In this document: piece after piece, positions 26,501 through 38,075 of the stretch | Layout: each line of letters opens with the position of its first letter | Numbering within the stretch: position 1 is the stretch's first letter | Assembly: GCF_964340395.1 (NCBI RefSeq) | Contig: NC_135552.1 | Coordinates: 3,416,517 to 3,480,516, forward strand | Reading direction: 5' to 3' | From: Glandiceps talaboti | Lineage: Eukaryota > Hemichordata > Enteropneusta > Spengelidae | Length of the DNA stretch: 64,000 nucleotides | The notes under the pieces: generated by a model | The model's input: only the letters and a program-made list of their open reading frames with translations | Told to the model about the DNA's origin: nothing | Databases searched by the model: none | Position numbers and translations under genes: made by a program

Positions 26501-29500
26501 TCCCGAGATTAGCAACATGATTAGCTAAGACCGACGCAGCTAAATACCTAAACGTGGATCATCATGTCTTTGGGCTCAACGCATGAGTGTTACCATCCAA
26601 CAACCCGCCTAGCTTGTTGAAATGAACTAAAAATAACCACATGCCATTATAAAGAAATTTGGTTACGTTTTCTCTCCGTTTTTACGGATGGCGTTTTCTG
26701 ACAGCCGTCGCCTACGTGTCTCCGCCGTAACGTATCGAACTCTACTAAAAGAGAACAAATCACTTAAAGCCACCGTAATTGAGTGCTCACGGCATAAGTT
26801 ACACTATGAATGATAAAATTGGGTTATGTAGTGATTTTTGACTATTAGGGAGTGTTCAGAAGATGCGATTATCGTGGTTAAATTTATCAAGGGTATGTTA
26901 GAATGTCCGTTCCAGGTTTTATCGTATTTATATTCAAGTACATCCGGGATATTAGATTAATGCAATTTTGTTTAAATTCAATCAAATTTAATATTCCGAC
27001 GTTCACCCGATACGTTTAATGCTATGTTGCAGCTGAGCCTTAGCTTTAAGCTTCCCCGTGAATGTACCCAAGCCGTGATTTATCCCACACATCGTCAGTG
27101 TTTCGGCTCAAAACCATTTTACAACATTTCATGTCCGCTAGTAAGTAAGGCTTATGCGGTACTCGTTTGTAAAAAATGAAAACAGAACAACAATTTTGTA
27201 AACACTTGGAAGCATAGATTAATGATAATTGATGACGTAAAATTATTTTTTTTCTTTACAAATCGCACTTCTCCCCTCGTCACGAAATGTTTTCTAATAG
27301 CGGTGTACGGTTATAGTCAGATGCATGACATACCCAAACATATGTTCGTCATATATTATTATAGTGTACTTTTATACTATCCTTTATACTATAATATGGG
27401 TAGATAAGAACAACATTCCAAAGGCAACGAAATACTTATTACAAAATAGGAAAATGTAAAACGTTAACGGTGACGTCCTCTGAAATATAGTATAAATACA
27501 TATGTTTTCGAATCATACAGAGACTACAGCAGTTGTCGCATGTCTTACATTACTTGTATTTTGTTTTCATTTAATGAATTTGCGTGTCTGTCAGGAAGTA
27601 TTGTCGTTATCTGCCCATATTGTATTAGCAAAGATAAAAACCCACGTGACACCTCAAAATATCAACACCTAACTTGGGAACTTGCAATCCAGACTAAGCA
27701 TGCTCAGACGCAAAGGAATATGGGATTATCTGGTTATTGTAATACCTAACTTGGAGCTACTGATAAAATTAACCTCCCACAATGGTCAGGGTAATTATGA
27801 ATTGATCATTTGTGGTTGCAAACAATGTATGAACATGGCTTACAATACTAACTGATTAGTATTTATTATCACATTTCCCATGATGCAACATTCAACATGG
27901 CGGGTTTGCAAGTTCCCTACTGACACCCATATTTTCAGCTGAGTGATGTCTTATAAAACCCAAGTCGACACCGTAATGTTTGGTGCTGTAGTTACTCATC
28001 TACTTCTGTTATCGATGTTCTCCTATTGTCGACTGACAGCCGTTATCTTAACTATCAATACCCGACAATTTTCCCGCCAAATTAAACAAAAATTCTCAAT
28101 TGATCTCTCCAAATATAATATGGAGATGCGTCATGACAGCGGATCGATATTTGTCGAACTATTGGTGAAAAATTGTGGTCTAAAAATTAGTTATCAGATT
28201 AACTAATGTTTTCCCCGTCAAAATTATTATTGTAACTTACAAAAAAATCTTTGCAAAGATATTTTGACTCATATATCTTATGCCAATTTTAGATTGAAAG
28301 AATGCCAACATATGATTGCATATTGATGACAAAACTGACCACAAGAAGACTTTCGAAATATTTCCGCCAATACATAAATTTCTCACTTTTCATTGACGTT
28401 TTAACCCATTGTACGACAAGTTAATTTTGGAGACAATACTAAAGACCAAAAAAGATTCTGATCAGCGCGCGCATCGCTTAAATAACCCCGCATCTGTTTT
28501 TTTAACGTATTTGTCCAGTCCATGTAGTCTGCAGATCCGGGGGAGGGGAAACACAAAAATAACTCTTCCTATACATTAATTGCTTCTTCAGTGAAGACAA
28601 CTGCAGAGCCAATCGTGAACAAGCAAATGACATCTTCTCCACATACACATCACTTGCTCTAAAATAAAAAGAACAGTCACGGTAAGTGACATAAATGTGC
28701 CATAAGTGACAGGTTTGACAACTACAAAAATAGTTTGTTTTTTTAAAATAAAAAAAAATCGCTTCGTCGCACCACTTTATACGAAATGTCCTGACCAGAA
28801 GCAATTCTTTTTTTTTGCCTAACCGATTACATTTTGATAACAAAATTATCACATTTACTCAACTATCGTGAAAATTGACAACTTATTTAACTCCGTTTGA
28901 TTGTAAAGGGTGGGGGGGGGGGGTGTTAAATGATCACCCTACACAATTATTTATTGCGACTGTGCGTGCAGTAAAAAAGTACACTTTGAAATCAATTTGA
29001 TCGGGCCATCGCCAGTGAGATTAAAAGTTGATAGTGGACGTGTGCCGAGAGACTTCAACTGTGTAATTTGATATTACAAGTAATTGGTATACGGTAGCGA
29101 TTTGGACGTGACTATCGAATGTTTCCCTCATCGTTCCAAATCATGGAAGTAGACAGCAGACAATTACTACAGCCATAGCCATAGGAGGTCCAAGCAATGG
29201 ATTTGCTTCATAGGGGTTCAGCCACTCTAATAGAGGGACTTTCTTTGATAATGGGTATTATGGGATACGGAGATATTCAGGTCACTTGTCACCGAGTTCT
29301 TCTACACGTCATTTGTTAAAGATATAAAAATGTGACATAAATGTCTGGTTTAATAGGTAAACGACGTATCACAACACCAATTTAACTACTGCATGGTTAA
29401 AATCTTGAAATAGCGTGTATATATGTAATAACAATAATAAATGTCATTACAGTTCACGTGGTGAGTACGTCACGAAAGTAAGTTTCTTCTCGTTAATCAT

Positions 29501-30193
29501 AAACTATAAAAGGCTGTATCATAATTCATCTAACTCAACCTGCAGTGGTGCAATCATCACGAGAGAGAGAGTCTGCGAAAAAAAACATTCTATAAAACCT
29601 CCCTTTATTGTAACTCCAACCGACAATGGGCTAGTAATACTCATAGCTCTGTGCCCTAGAACTGTTGCTTACGAAGGGGTATACTTTTATTATTGCCTTT
29701 GGCCACCGACCCATATATTAAAATAAAAGTCTGTTGCTTATCAAGAAAGTAAAAACGGTTTTCCTTGAAATGGATTTGTATATGTACTGACGTGACAGTT
29801 TATTACTTTGCAGCGTGACAATGACTAATTTTTTGTCAAATAAAATCCCAAACGGCGGCGCGGCAAGTCGAAACGAGCATCATTGTTTAGTGTAACGTAA
29901 CGTGGAATAAACATATATTTGAAGACCACAATTTACATACTATGACGGTCTATCTGATCATGCAGTGGTTTTAGGATGTGTTAACGTTTTTGCATCGTTA
30001 TGACGTTTTGTTTTAGGTTTGGATGTCAAATAATAGAGTTGTCTGGCAAATCTATAGAAAGTTGATCCAAAACAAAGAAATAGCACTAGCCTTATAATGT
30101 CAACGGTAAGATTACTTTAAGACAGGAACCTAGGATTGAATTACTGGCCTTTAACACCTATGCTCTTGTCTTTATATTTTTTTTTATAACAGA

Positions 30194-30305
30194 ATGAATC
30201 GAACGACGAAGCTGAAGATAACGGAGTTAAATGCACATCTGATGTGTGTCTTGTGTGGTGGTTATTTTATTGATGCGACAACCATTGTGGAATGTCTACA
30301 TTCAT
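30194..30305 (+). CDS. PCGF-like coding exon 1 (first half of RING)
   Basis: Encodes residues 1-37, from M1 through C18-x2-C21 to C34-x-H36-S. The donor GTAAGT follows directly and the exon ends in phase 1. A pyrimidine-rich tract and AG sit just before it, one base ahead of the ATG. Confidence 0.93.
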
Positions 30306-33300
30306 GTAAGTTTGGAAACCATTAAACGTCATCAACACCAACATTGTCTTCACAATATGTTGTCACTAAAACATTTGTTTTCAACAATGTTTGTTTGTTT
30401 GTGGTATATATCTAAATTTACCTCTTAAGTTGTGGTATGTATCTAAATTTACCGCTTAAGTCTACAATAGATGGTGTCTATTTACGGAAATTGGAAATAC
30501 CGATTACTTTATTCAGAATAGTTTATAAATATTCCCAGATATATCTTGTTAATCCGGTATATTGATGATTTGAAACACAACTCATAGACGTTTTAGTGAA
30601 TGCCTTTAGGTGAATGCAAATTGAGTTATCAAAAATTTTCTCCGTTATCTCAGTCTGTCGATATGTTCATGAATTGTTCATAAACGTTGAAATTTATAAT
30701 GCGACCACATCGATCACGTTCACGGGCACTTACGATTAAGTAAAATTGAGTCCATTTCTCCTTTAAGGAGTCTATTCTTTTCTTCTATTTGACGGTCCAA
30801 GTGTTACAGACCAATAGATTGTAACGATTTGACACAGATTAAATGTTTAGATAATTAAAATCATAATCTACGTTAGCTTGTCATGAGTTTGGCGGTAATG
30901 CCCTTGAACGATGTGTATATAAAGAATTCCAATATCAACATCTTTCATCTTTGTTGTTTTACAACCTCTGCTTATTACATATTTGACACTCGTGTGAATT
31001 AATCAGTCTTTTATAAGTTTAAACTCGATATACTCAGCAGGCTGTTGAGTCAAAGGTTCTTCTAACAGTGTCGATAAGAAAATGTACAAATAGATGCATC
31101 AAAACAGTGTGAGAGGACATAGTTCAATTTTCTCACTACTTGGAAATTGGACGAATTTCGAGTCACGCCCACACATTTCGCAGAACGAACGTAGAAATTT
31201 GGCTTAACTCGTACGGGCGTTCTCCAAAGGGGAGAAACTAGCTAGGCTGCTCCACTCAGATACAAACCAAGGCTGTCTCGATAACGGTTTGCAAAATTTA
31301 GTTATCACGCCTAGTCTACGATTAATGTCCTATCTTAACTATTAAAATCTGGTCTCTTTCAGTTTGCAAAACTTGTATCGTTCGTTACTTGGAAAGCAGT
31401 AGATATTGCCCAGTGTGTGACACACAGGTACATAAGACAAGACCCCTTCAACACATAAGGTACGGTATGTTATTATTGGCTGGAACTTGAATGAATAACT
31501 TTCCACAATGAATCTTGATTTATATGTGTGTATTCCTTTTCATTTGATATCATTATTTGAAATACTTATTGATAATATCAGAACAAAGGTTGATACAGTG
31601 TAGTATAGTTCTCACAGACGCACAATACACGCCTGTATACATTGCTGATGTCACCATATCAATTTCAATATACCAGACCGGGCTATTACCAAACCTATTG
31701 ACGTATGTAAGTAAGCTATTTAACGGAGGTGTAGCCCGAGGTCGTGGTCTGATATTGCACACGTGACCATGATCCCATTCACTCCTGAAACCACGATTAT
31801 GACGACATACCATTCAATAAAAGAAAGAAGATAAATCATGGACATCTGTGATCAATAATATGTTGATGATTACCACCGACTCATCATCTGTTTTGCCGTG
31901 ATGTGTTTGGCTCATTTAAACGTCTCACCACTAGAAATATTGGGTCGGAAAGAATTAACACTTCATCACTTAATTGCTAATGTAAGCCTTTCTACGACTT
32001 GGATGTAAAATAACTGTTTAGTGTCTACAATTACACGATTTACCATCTTTCCAGTGTTGGTCACTTATTTACCCGGTAGAGTAACTTACACCAAAATACA
32101 TCGGATGTAACATGCATGGACTGAAAGAGAAGTTTAAATATATAAATACTTCGTGGAATTGAAATAAAGGCCGTACATGTGGAGAAGTTGCACACTTACA
32201 TGTGTGTGATACAATAGAGAGATCTAACTGGATGGCATGTGATACAATAGAGAAATGTAACTGGATGTCATGTGATACAATAGAGAGATCTAATTGGATG
32301 TCATGTGATACAATAGAGAGATCTAATTGGATGTCATTTAGAAAAAGTGAACGTTACTTATCAAATTTCCAATTGTCATGAGTATGTAAAATAATGATGC
32401 TAATAACAGACTGAGTTTAGTTTGTGTCAATATTGGTTTCGTTATCATACTTAGGCTAAAGTTATCTTTAAAATCACCTTTCGTGGTGTTTTTCACAGAT
32501 TGCTTGCAACCACGTCTATCTCTGAGTTTCTGGTTTTGGATCGCCGCACCGTACGGTGCCATCGTCGACGATTCCAAGCCCAATACTCGCCACTATAGTT
32601 ACACTATCGGTAATGTTCAATTAAAGTGTGAGGGCGTATTTTACACTGTCCGTAAATACACGTCACGTTGGCAACTTGTGTTGTACAAGTGAACTTTGTA
32701 TGTTTGACTTTCTCAATCTTTTTCTTTACAGGGCTGATAAAACGTTACAAACTATCGTCTACAAGCTTGTACCAGGGCTGTATAGAGGTGAGTTACTGTA
32801 GTAATACAGCGTAGTGCAAGTTACTGTTCACTGGCTCTGTTTCATATGACGTAGAAACCAATATGAAACTAGCACAGGCTACATTTTGAACATAACAAGA
32901 TTGTATGAATATTGTTTCTTGCCACATTTTGTCTAATAAATTAAATGAAATGGACTAACATGCCATCATGTAGACATCATAATATTTGCACCCGCACGCG
33001 CGAACGTCATCGTCAAAAAACTTACTGAATACACTTATAAGTAACAAATACAGTCGTTGATTTATTTATTCACTTTACAATAAACAACATACATATGTTT
33101 ATAAATGAACTACCAAAATTATTGATGGTAATAATGCAGAGAATAAGTACATATGAGATGTCATAGCAACAAATGTACATCGCACCCACATCGTGACGTT
33201 ATGATGAAATAACCACCATATTATCACAATCCTACAGATGAGATGACAAGAAGACGAACATTTTATGAATCGAATCCTGACAGTATAGGTAAATATTTAC

Positions 33301-35488
33301 TTCAGAATTTTGAAACGAAATGTTACATATATAATGTTGAAGTATTATTGAATTTGGATGTGATAAATAGTTATCTGGTAGAGATGTGATAAATAGTTAT
33401 AAGATGTGATAAATAGTTATCTGGTAGAGATGTGATAAATATTTATCTTGTAGAGATGTGGGGTTGGTCCTGGACAAAGTAATAATCATTTTAATCCGTA
33501 ATAACTGCATTTTTCAGATAATACTAATCCAATCCATTGGGAATTAAGCATAGGCGTTTAGTACCGATAAACTCAGGATGCGTCAGATTTGACAAAGGGG
33601 GAACACGGAGTGTTACAAAAAAGACACCCGCATTATTAAAAGGCAAATTAAAATACAACTTCTGTTTATATTTTCACAGCACAGAAATCCGCTGCTTCAA
33701 ATGCTGAAGATGTTGGCAAAGTTGAAGAAAATTTCATATATAAAGATGACGAAAAAATTAGCATATCCCTTCATTATCATAATCCCGTAACAATGTCACG
33801 GTCTAATGGAACGTCAACGTGTAAGATGACGTCACAATCTGATAGTAATAATGATGACGACGCAACGAGTGAATCCAACGACAGGGTAGGTCAAAGGTTA
33901 TGGGGTTAAGCCATGTCTTTAAAGTTCAAAGGTCGCCCATTACGCTTTTCCAGAAAAGTACTATTTGTTTGTTTGTTCGTTTGTGTGTTTGTTGATAAAC
34001 ACGATGTTAATAAGCATACACTATCTTACTAAATCACTCCAAAGCATTGCTTTATGTTCTCTTTGTATACCTTAGTCATCAAACGACGTTCGATATCTGC
34101 GATGTCCAGCGGCTGTTACAGTTCACCATATTAAGAAATTCATTCGTGGAAAGTTTGGACTTCCACTATCGTACGAGGTAAGTATCCAAGGTTACAGACT
34201 CAGTTGGTTTAGGATTAAAATTTGGTACAAACCCATTTGTATGTCAGAGCTATAAATAGAAAATGATGAACAGGATAATCCCATGGGCCCAGTGGCTGTA
34301 CTGATAAGATAATGCTAATGCGAGGATATGGTATTAAGATATTGGGATTTAAGATTATGGGATGGAAACAGGGAATGGGAGGAGAGAAAAACAAACGCAA
34401 GAAGGAAAACAGGGATTGATAAACATCAAGTGAACAATATAGCAGACGATTAGACTTAGAATGGTGTAATAATTGATGATAGTGTCAATTGAACCCCGAG
34501 CACACCAGCTAGACTCGGTTCGTTTATGGCCTCCCTATGATAACTTACTGAGAACTCATCAGTTCCGGACTCCCTAACTTCCACATACTAGAACTATCAT
34601 TAATCCTTCCTATATATATCGTAATCTATAATTACTCCCATCTTGAACTCTGTTACGATACGATAATAGAAATATTCTATTCATCAACTGTTCGTATATG
34701 TTGTATATTAGATCGCTTGATACATAATGGTGTACTGTGGACAACAAACTACGCCTGTACGTTTACGGATTCCCTGCTATCTGTATTATGGATTGCTTAC
34801 GTATTGTACATGGAAATTATTCAGTTAACGAATTATACTCAAAGACTAATATAATTAGTGACCTAACTTAAAAACGGTTCATTTTTTTTTGTCCGATATC
34901 ATCAGATTGACATAATGTACCGATATCGGAAGAGTGAGGAGGCCCTCATCGACCACTTTACACTAATGGATATAGCTTACCTGTATGACTGGAGAAGAGT
35001 AAGTACGAACAACAAAACATGAAACGATTCAGCATCTTTTATTTGCAAGGTGTATTTCGTTGAAGTAAAGTGAACATGTGAACATTAGAAAGTAACATGA
35101 AAAGGCAATAGGTATACAAAAATACTAACAATGATGAAAACGTACGCAACGTGTTTTTTTATTTGAAATGGGAGTCATAACTTTATGCTCTCAGCGTAAA
35201 TACCCCCCCCCCCCCGGCACAGTATCTTGATTATTTTTGCTTGCTATTATTACATTACAGCAGGGACCAATGGCTCTGTTGTACAGAGTAAGACAACCAC
35301 CTATTAAAAACTTGAGACCATCACAGCACACCTTACATTCTCCGACTGCATCACCATCGAAGGATGAGCACAAGAAAAGTAAAATAGCACGAGTTGATAA
35401 AGCAGGTAGTCATGGAAACAAAGACAATCAGCAAATGAACAATAACAGTAACTTCAAGCAGCAGAAGCAGTTAACTTGTGAGAGTTGA
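30194..35488 (+). CDS. Polycomb group RING finger protein, BMI1/PCGF4-like (8 coding exons)
   Basis: Joining 30194-30305, 31363-31459, 32732-32787, 33238-33288, 33680-33885, 34076-34177, 34906-34998 and 35261-35488 gives 945 nt (314 residues plus TGA). All junctions are GT-AG and all phases agree. The protein opens [15 protein letters not shown]. Residues 18-56 form a C3HC4 RING: C18, C21, C34, H36, C39, C42, C53, C56. '[19 protein letters not shown]' follows. Residues about 128-250 fit the RAWUL ubiquitin-like domain, with '[11 protein letters not shown]', '[12 protein letters not shown]' and 'LLYRV' conserved. PCGF2/4 proteins pair with RING1/RING2 in nuclear PRC1, which monoubiquitinates histone H2A, and RAWUL binds partners such as Polyhomeotic. 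The linker at residues 106-174 is unusual and the C-terminal tail is short (about 65 residues after YRV) and Lys/Asn/Gln-rich. The start is set by homology. The acceptor-like tract ending AG at 30192 implies an upstream 5' UTR exon. PCGF2 and PCGF4 cannot be told apart here. Confidence 0.93.
31363..31459 (+). CDS. PCGF-like coding exon 2 (second half of RING)
   Basis: Encodes '[20 protein letters not shown]' and '[12 protein letters not shown]'. It completes the RING with C39, C42, C53 and C56. The acceptor is ctctttcAG and the donor GTACGG. Confidence 0.93.
32205..32337 (+). repeat. 33-bp tandem repeat in PCGF-like intron 2 (4 units)
   Basis: The unit is GTGATACAATAGAGAGATCT plus AATTGGATGTCAT. 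The last two units are almost identical. Confidence 0.95.
32732..32787 (+). CDS. PCGF-like coding exon 3
   Basis: Encodes '[18 protein letters not shown]', the conserved helix after the RING. The acceptor is ttctttacAG and the donor GTGAGT. Confidence 0.93.
33238..33288 (+). CDS. PCGF-like coding exon 4
   Basis: Encodes '[17 protein letters not shown]', matching the EMKRRR-x-FY segment typical of BMI1-type proteins. The donor is GTAAAT. Confidence 0.9.
33358..33460 (+). repeat. ~27-bp tandem repeat in PCGF-like intron 4
   Basis: About four units of GATGTGATAAATAGTTATCT plus GGTAGA; one unit lacks the second half. Confidence 0.92.
33680..33885 (+). CDS. PCGF-like coding exon 5 (linker and start of RAWUL)
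   Basis: Encodes residues 106-174: an acidic linker, then '[13 protein letters not shown]', the first RAWUL strand, then a Ser/Asn/Asp-rich stretch. It is the least conserved exon. The acceptor is ttttcacAG and the donor GTAGGT. Confidence 0.88.
34076..34177 (+). CDS. PCGF-like coding exon 6 (RAWUL)
   Basis: Encodes '[20 protein letters not shown]' and '[10 protein letters not shown]', the most diagnostic RAWUL segment. It is phase 0 on both sides; the acceptor is ataccttAG and the donor GTAAGT. Confidence 0.93.
34906..34998 (+). CDS. PCGF-like coding exon 7 (RAWUL)
   Basis: Encodes '[20 protein letters not shown]' and '[11 protein letters not shown]'. Phase 0; the donor is GTAAGT. Confidence 0.93.
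35261..35488 (+). CDS. PCGF-like coding exon 8 (RAWUL end and tail)
   Basis: Encodes '[17 protein letters not shown]', then a Lys/Ser/Asn/Gln-rich tail ending at TGA 35486-35488. The acceptor is a tandem ACAGCAG, so splicing three bases later would drop the first Gln. Confidence 0.9.
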   Translation, partial: QGPMALLYRVRQPPIKNLRPSQHTLHSPTASPSKDEHKKSKIARVDKAGSHGNKDNQQMNNNSNFKQQKQLTCES

Positions 35489-35999
35489 TCGACAAATGGA
35501 AGTGATGTCGACGAGATTTTCAACGCTGTTCGTTTTATTTTCTGAAGGGCATTTCCAAGTTACCAAATGGTACGGGTGCTTAATACTACTATACGGCCAT
35601 GGAGAGATTACGCTTTTCAGCAAAGCTATTTTCTGATTTTGTAAGTTAAAAGTTGAGGGCCGCGTTTCTAAACTTACTTGATGAGGAAATAAGAATAGCT
35701 GGAACATCACGATATATATGGATACTGCATTAAAGTTTACGAAGTTCAAGTGGATGTTGGGTTTCACTGCCGAAAGAAAGCACACATCATGTATATTGCT
35801 ATAACTGGATAAATATTGAAATTCACAGGAAAAAAATAACATGTTAGAATTTGAAGAATATGTTACGACATAATGCCGGGGAATTCAACTGAGCCTATCA
35901 TAGCCTGGATGTTTTTCTTTCTTTCTTTTGTTTGTTTGTTTGTTTGTTTGTTTGTTTGTTTGTTTGTTTGTTTATTTATGTGAGTGTGTGTGTGTGCGC

Positions 36000-36042
<43 letters not shown>

Positions 36043-36445
36043 ATAGAGTGTGCGTGTGCACGTGTGCGCGCATGCGAGCATGCATGTGTGGCGCGTGCGT
36101 ATGTATGTATGTATGTATGTATGTATGCCAATGTATGTATGCATATGTATGTATGTATGTATGTAATGTGCCTGCGCACAACATAACAAAGATACACATA
36201 TAGAGCGAATCAGAGAGAAAGAGAGAAGTCATGTGTACAGAAAACACGAAACATACCCACATTATATTGGGTTAACTTATTTTGTGATTGTTCTATGTTT
36301 CAATCATTCAGTTGAAGTTACGTAATGGAATCAAATTCAAGGAATGTGTATAAATGTTAATGTATATTTCAAATCATTTGAATGCTATATCATTAATATT
36401 TAATGTGTAATTGATGTGCCATTCATTTCTTTAAATATCAATAAA
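35489..36445 (+). other. Probable 3' UTR of PCGF-like gene with AATAAA signal
   Basis: The first canonical AATAAA after the stop is at 36440-36445, giving a 3' UTR of about 950 nt. It spans the GTTT/GT/ATGT microsatellites at 35926-36170. The 123-residue minus-strand frame at 35471-35842 overlaps the last exon and is most likely chance. Confidence 0.5.
35926..36170. repeat. Compound microsatellite (GTTT)n-(GT/GC)n-(ATGT)n
   Basis: About 11 GTTT units, then alternating GT/GC with a CGCGCG core, then ATGT units. It can adopt left-handed or hairpin forms and would lie within the 3' UTR. Confidence 0.96.
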
Positions 36446-37069
36446 TTCAATTCATGTATGATCTAAGATCATTCGTCATTTATGAATAATTTTATTACAC
36501 TTTATAGCCACCTACCAACTTGAAATTCTGACAGAGTACTTAAGATATCCGTAGTCAGCTCAAAAGTTGCAATGCAAAGGGATTCGAAGAATGTGACCGG
36601 CGAGTTTGACATGAAAAAACTTGTCATATGAACGGACGAATGGAGCGCTAATAGGTTTTTATAGAACACGACCATCGCTAATTGTTGGATATCATGGCAT
36701 TACCTATGGGGAGGGTAGGCACATACATTTCAGTGTACATTCCCCGCGTGATAGGTTTAAATTTCTCGAAGTGAATAGCATAACCGAAGAGACTAGTAAG
36801 TACTCGGAAACAATATGATATGGCAGATAATATTTCCTATACCTTTTAGCTAGGTTATTCTGACATTCACTACAAATCAGTTTAGGACAATGATCTTAAA
36901 ATAATTTTCTTCCGATCTGGGTTATCAAGATATGCGACATATCGAATAAATTCATTTTCATCGACAAGAGGTTTTAGTTCAACTGCAAAGTGTGATGCGA
37001 TGATATGATGATATTACAGTAAAAGAACGGAAACACAACGCATCTACAAACCATTGGTAGGATTGTCTT
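36446..37069. other. Intergenic, nothing recognised
   Basis: No gene or clear repeat seen between the probable polyadenylation site and the LINE scrap at 37070. Confidence 0.5.
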
Positions 37070-37190
37070 AATGTACAGATTTTATGGTCTTCCTTTATAT
37101 GCGATTCACAAACTCCAAATCATTCAAAACTTAGCAGCCCGACTTGTCACCAGAAAATATGACCATGTTACTCCTTATAGTGTTAGTAAG
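37070..37190 (+). mobile_element. Short LINE ORF2 scrap
   Basis: The + strand reads 'FYGLPLYAIHKLQIIQNLAA' followed by 'RLVTRKYDHVTPYSV'. This is the well-known segment near the ORF2 C-terminus ('LYGLP...KLQ.VQN.AARL'). Nothing else of the element is recognisable. Confidence 0.8.
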
Positions 37191-37640
37191 TAATTTGCAT
37201 GATTAATGATTTTCGGTAATTAAGATATATCATAAGAATGCATACTTGAATTTCAATATCATTTAGTAAATAACAATGTGGATATGTCCTATAAAATTTG
37301 TTGATATAGCTTACATTTTTAATGAAAAATTTGCATAATTAATGATTTTAGGTAACTACGTCGTATCTTAAAATTGCAAGCCTCAAATTTCATGTAATAT
37401 GGTACATATATCAACCATAATAATACGCACCTGTCCTTTGAAGTTTGTTGCTACAACTTTTACCTTTTAATGAATATTTTGAATAATGAACGATATTCAG
37501 TAATTAAGCAGTATCACGCACTCTTAAAATTCCATGTAAATTGGCAAATAGAAAATATGCTTGTCCAAAAACAAAGCCTGTTACCATAGTTTTTTTTAGT
37601 TTAATGAGTTATTTGTATAATTAGTGATTCCCTTACGTGA
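37190..37640 (+). repeat. Degenerate tandem repeat, ~140-bp period, at least 3 copies
   Basis: A block like 'tttgcataattaatgatttt' followed by 'ggtaattaag' recurs at about 37194, 37330, 37470 and 37612. Later parts ('cttaaaatt...catgtaat') align in some copies. It starts directly at the end of the LINE scrap. Confidence 0.75.
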
Positions 37641-37941
37641 GGCATTCAGTTTACATCTGGTTAATGGAATGCGCTTTATAATAATTAAACATTATGATTA
37701 TAATTACAGACTGATATGTAATGGTAGAATAAAAACAACCAAGTCACTTGTACAGTATTTATCAACATTCTATTTCGAGAGTAAATTATTATCATTTTGA
37801 TAAAAAAAAAAACCATTCACTATTATCCGGCAGTGACAGACACGACGCCGCTATCCTATCTTCATTATCGATAAACATAATTTTTGAATTCACCTGAGTC
37901 AAATACTTCCATAATTTGAGATCAAACAATTTGCTCAGTAA

Positions 37942-38075
37942 TATTGCTATAAACTGTTAGTACGGTATGTTGTGATGTTAGAATGTGTCAATGTTTAATG
38001 TTGCTATAAACTATTAGTATGGTATGTTGTGATATTACACTGAGTTCATGTAATATGTGGCAATGTTTAATGTTA
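37942..38075 (+). repeat. Diverged tandem duplication, ~60-75 bp
   Basis: 'ttgctataaactgttagtac' followed by 'ggtatgttgtgat' and 'gtcaatgtttaatg' occurs twice in a row. The second copy carries a short insertion. Confidence 0.85.

Noticed and set aside
35471-35842. 123-residue minus-strand open frame
   Set aside because: It is antisense to the last exon and 3' UTR of the Polycomb gene, with no recognisable domain.
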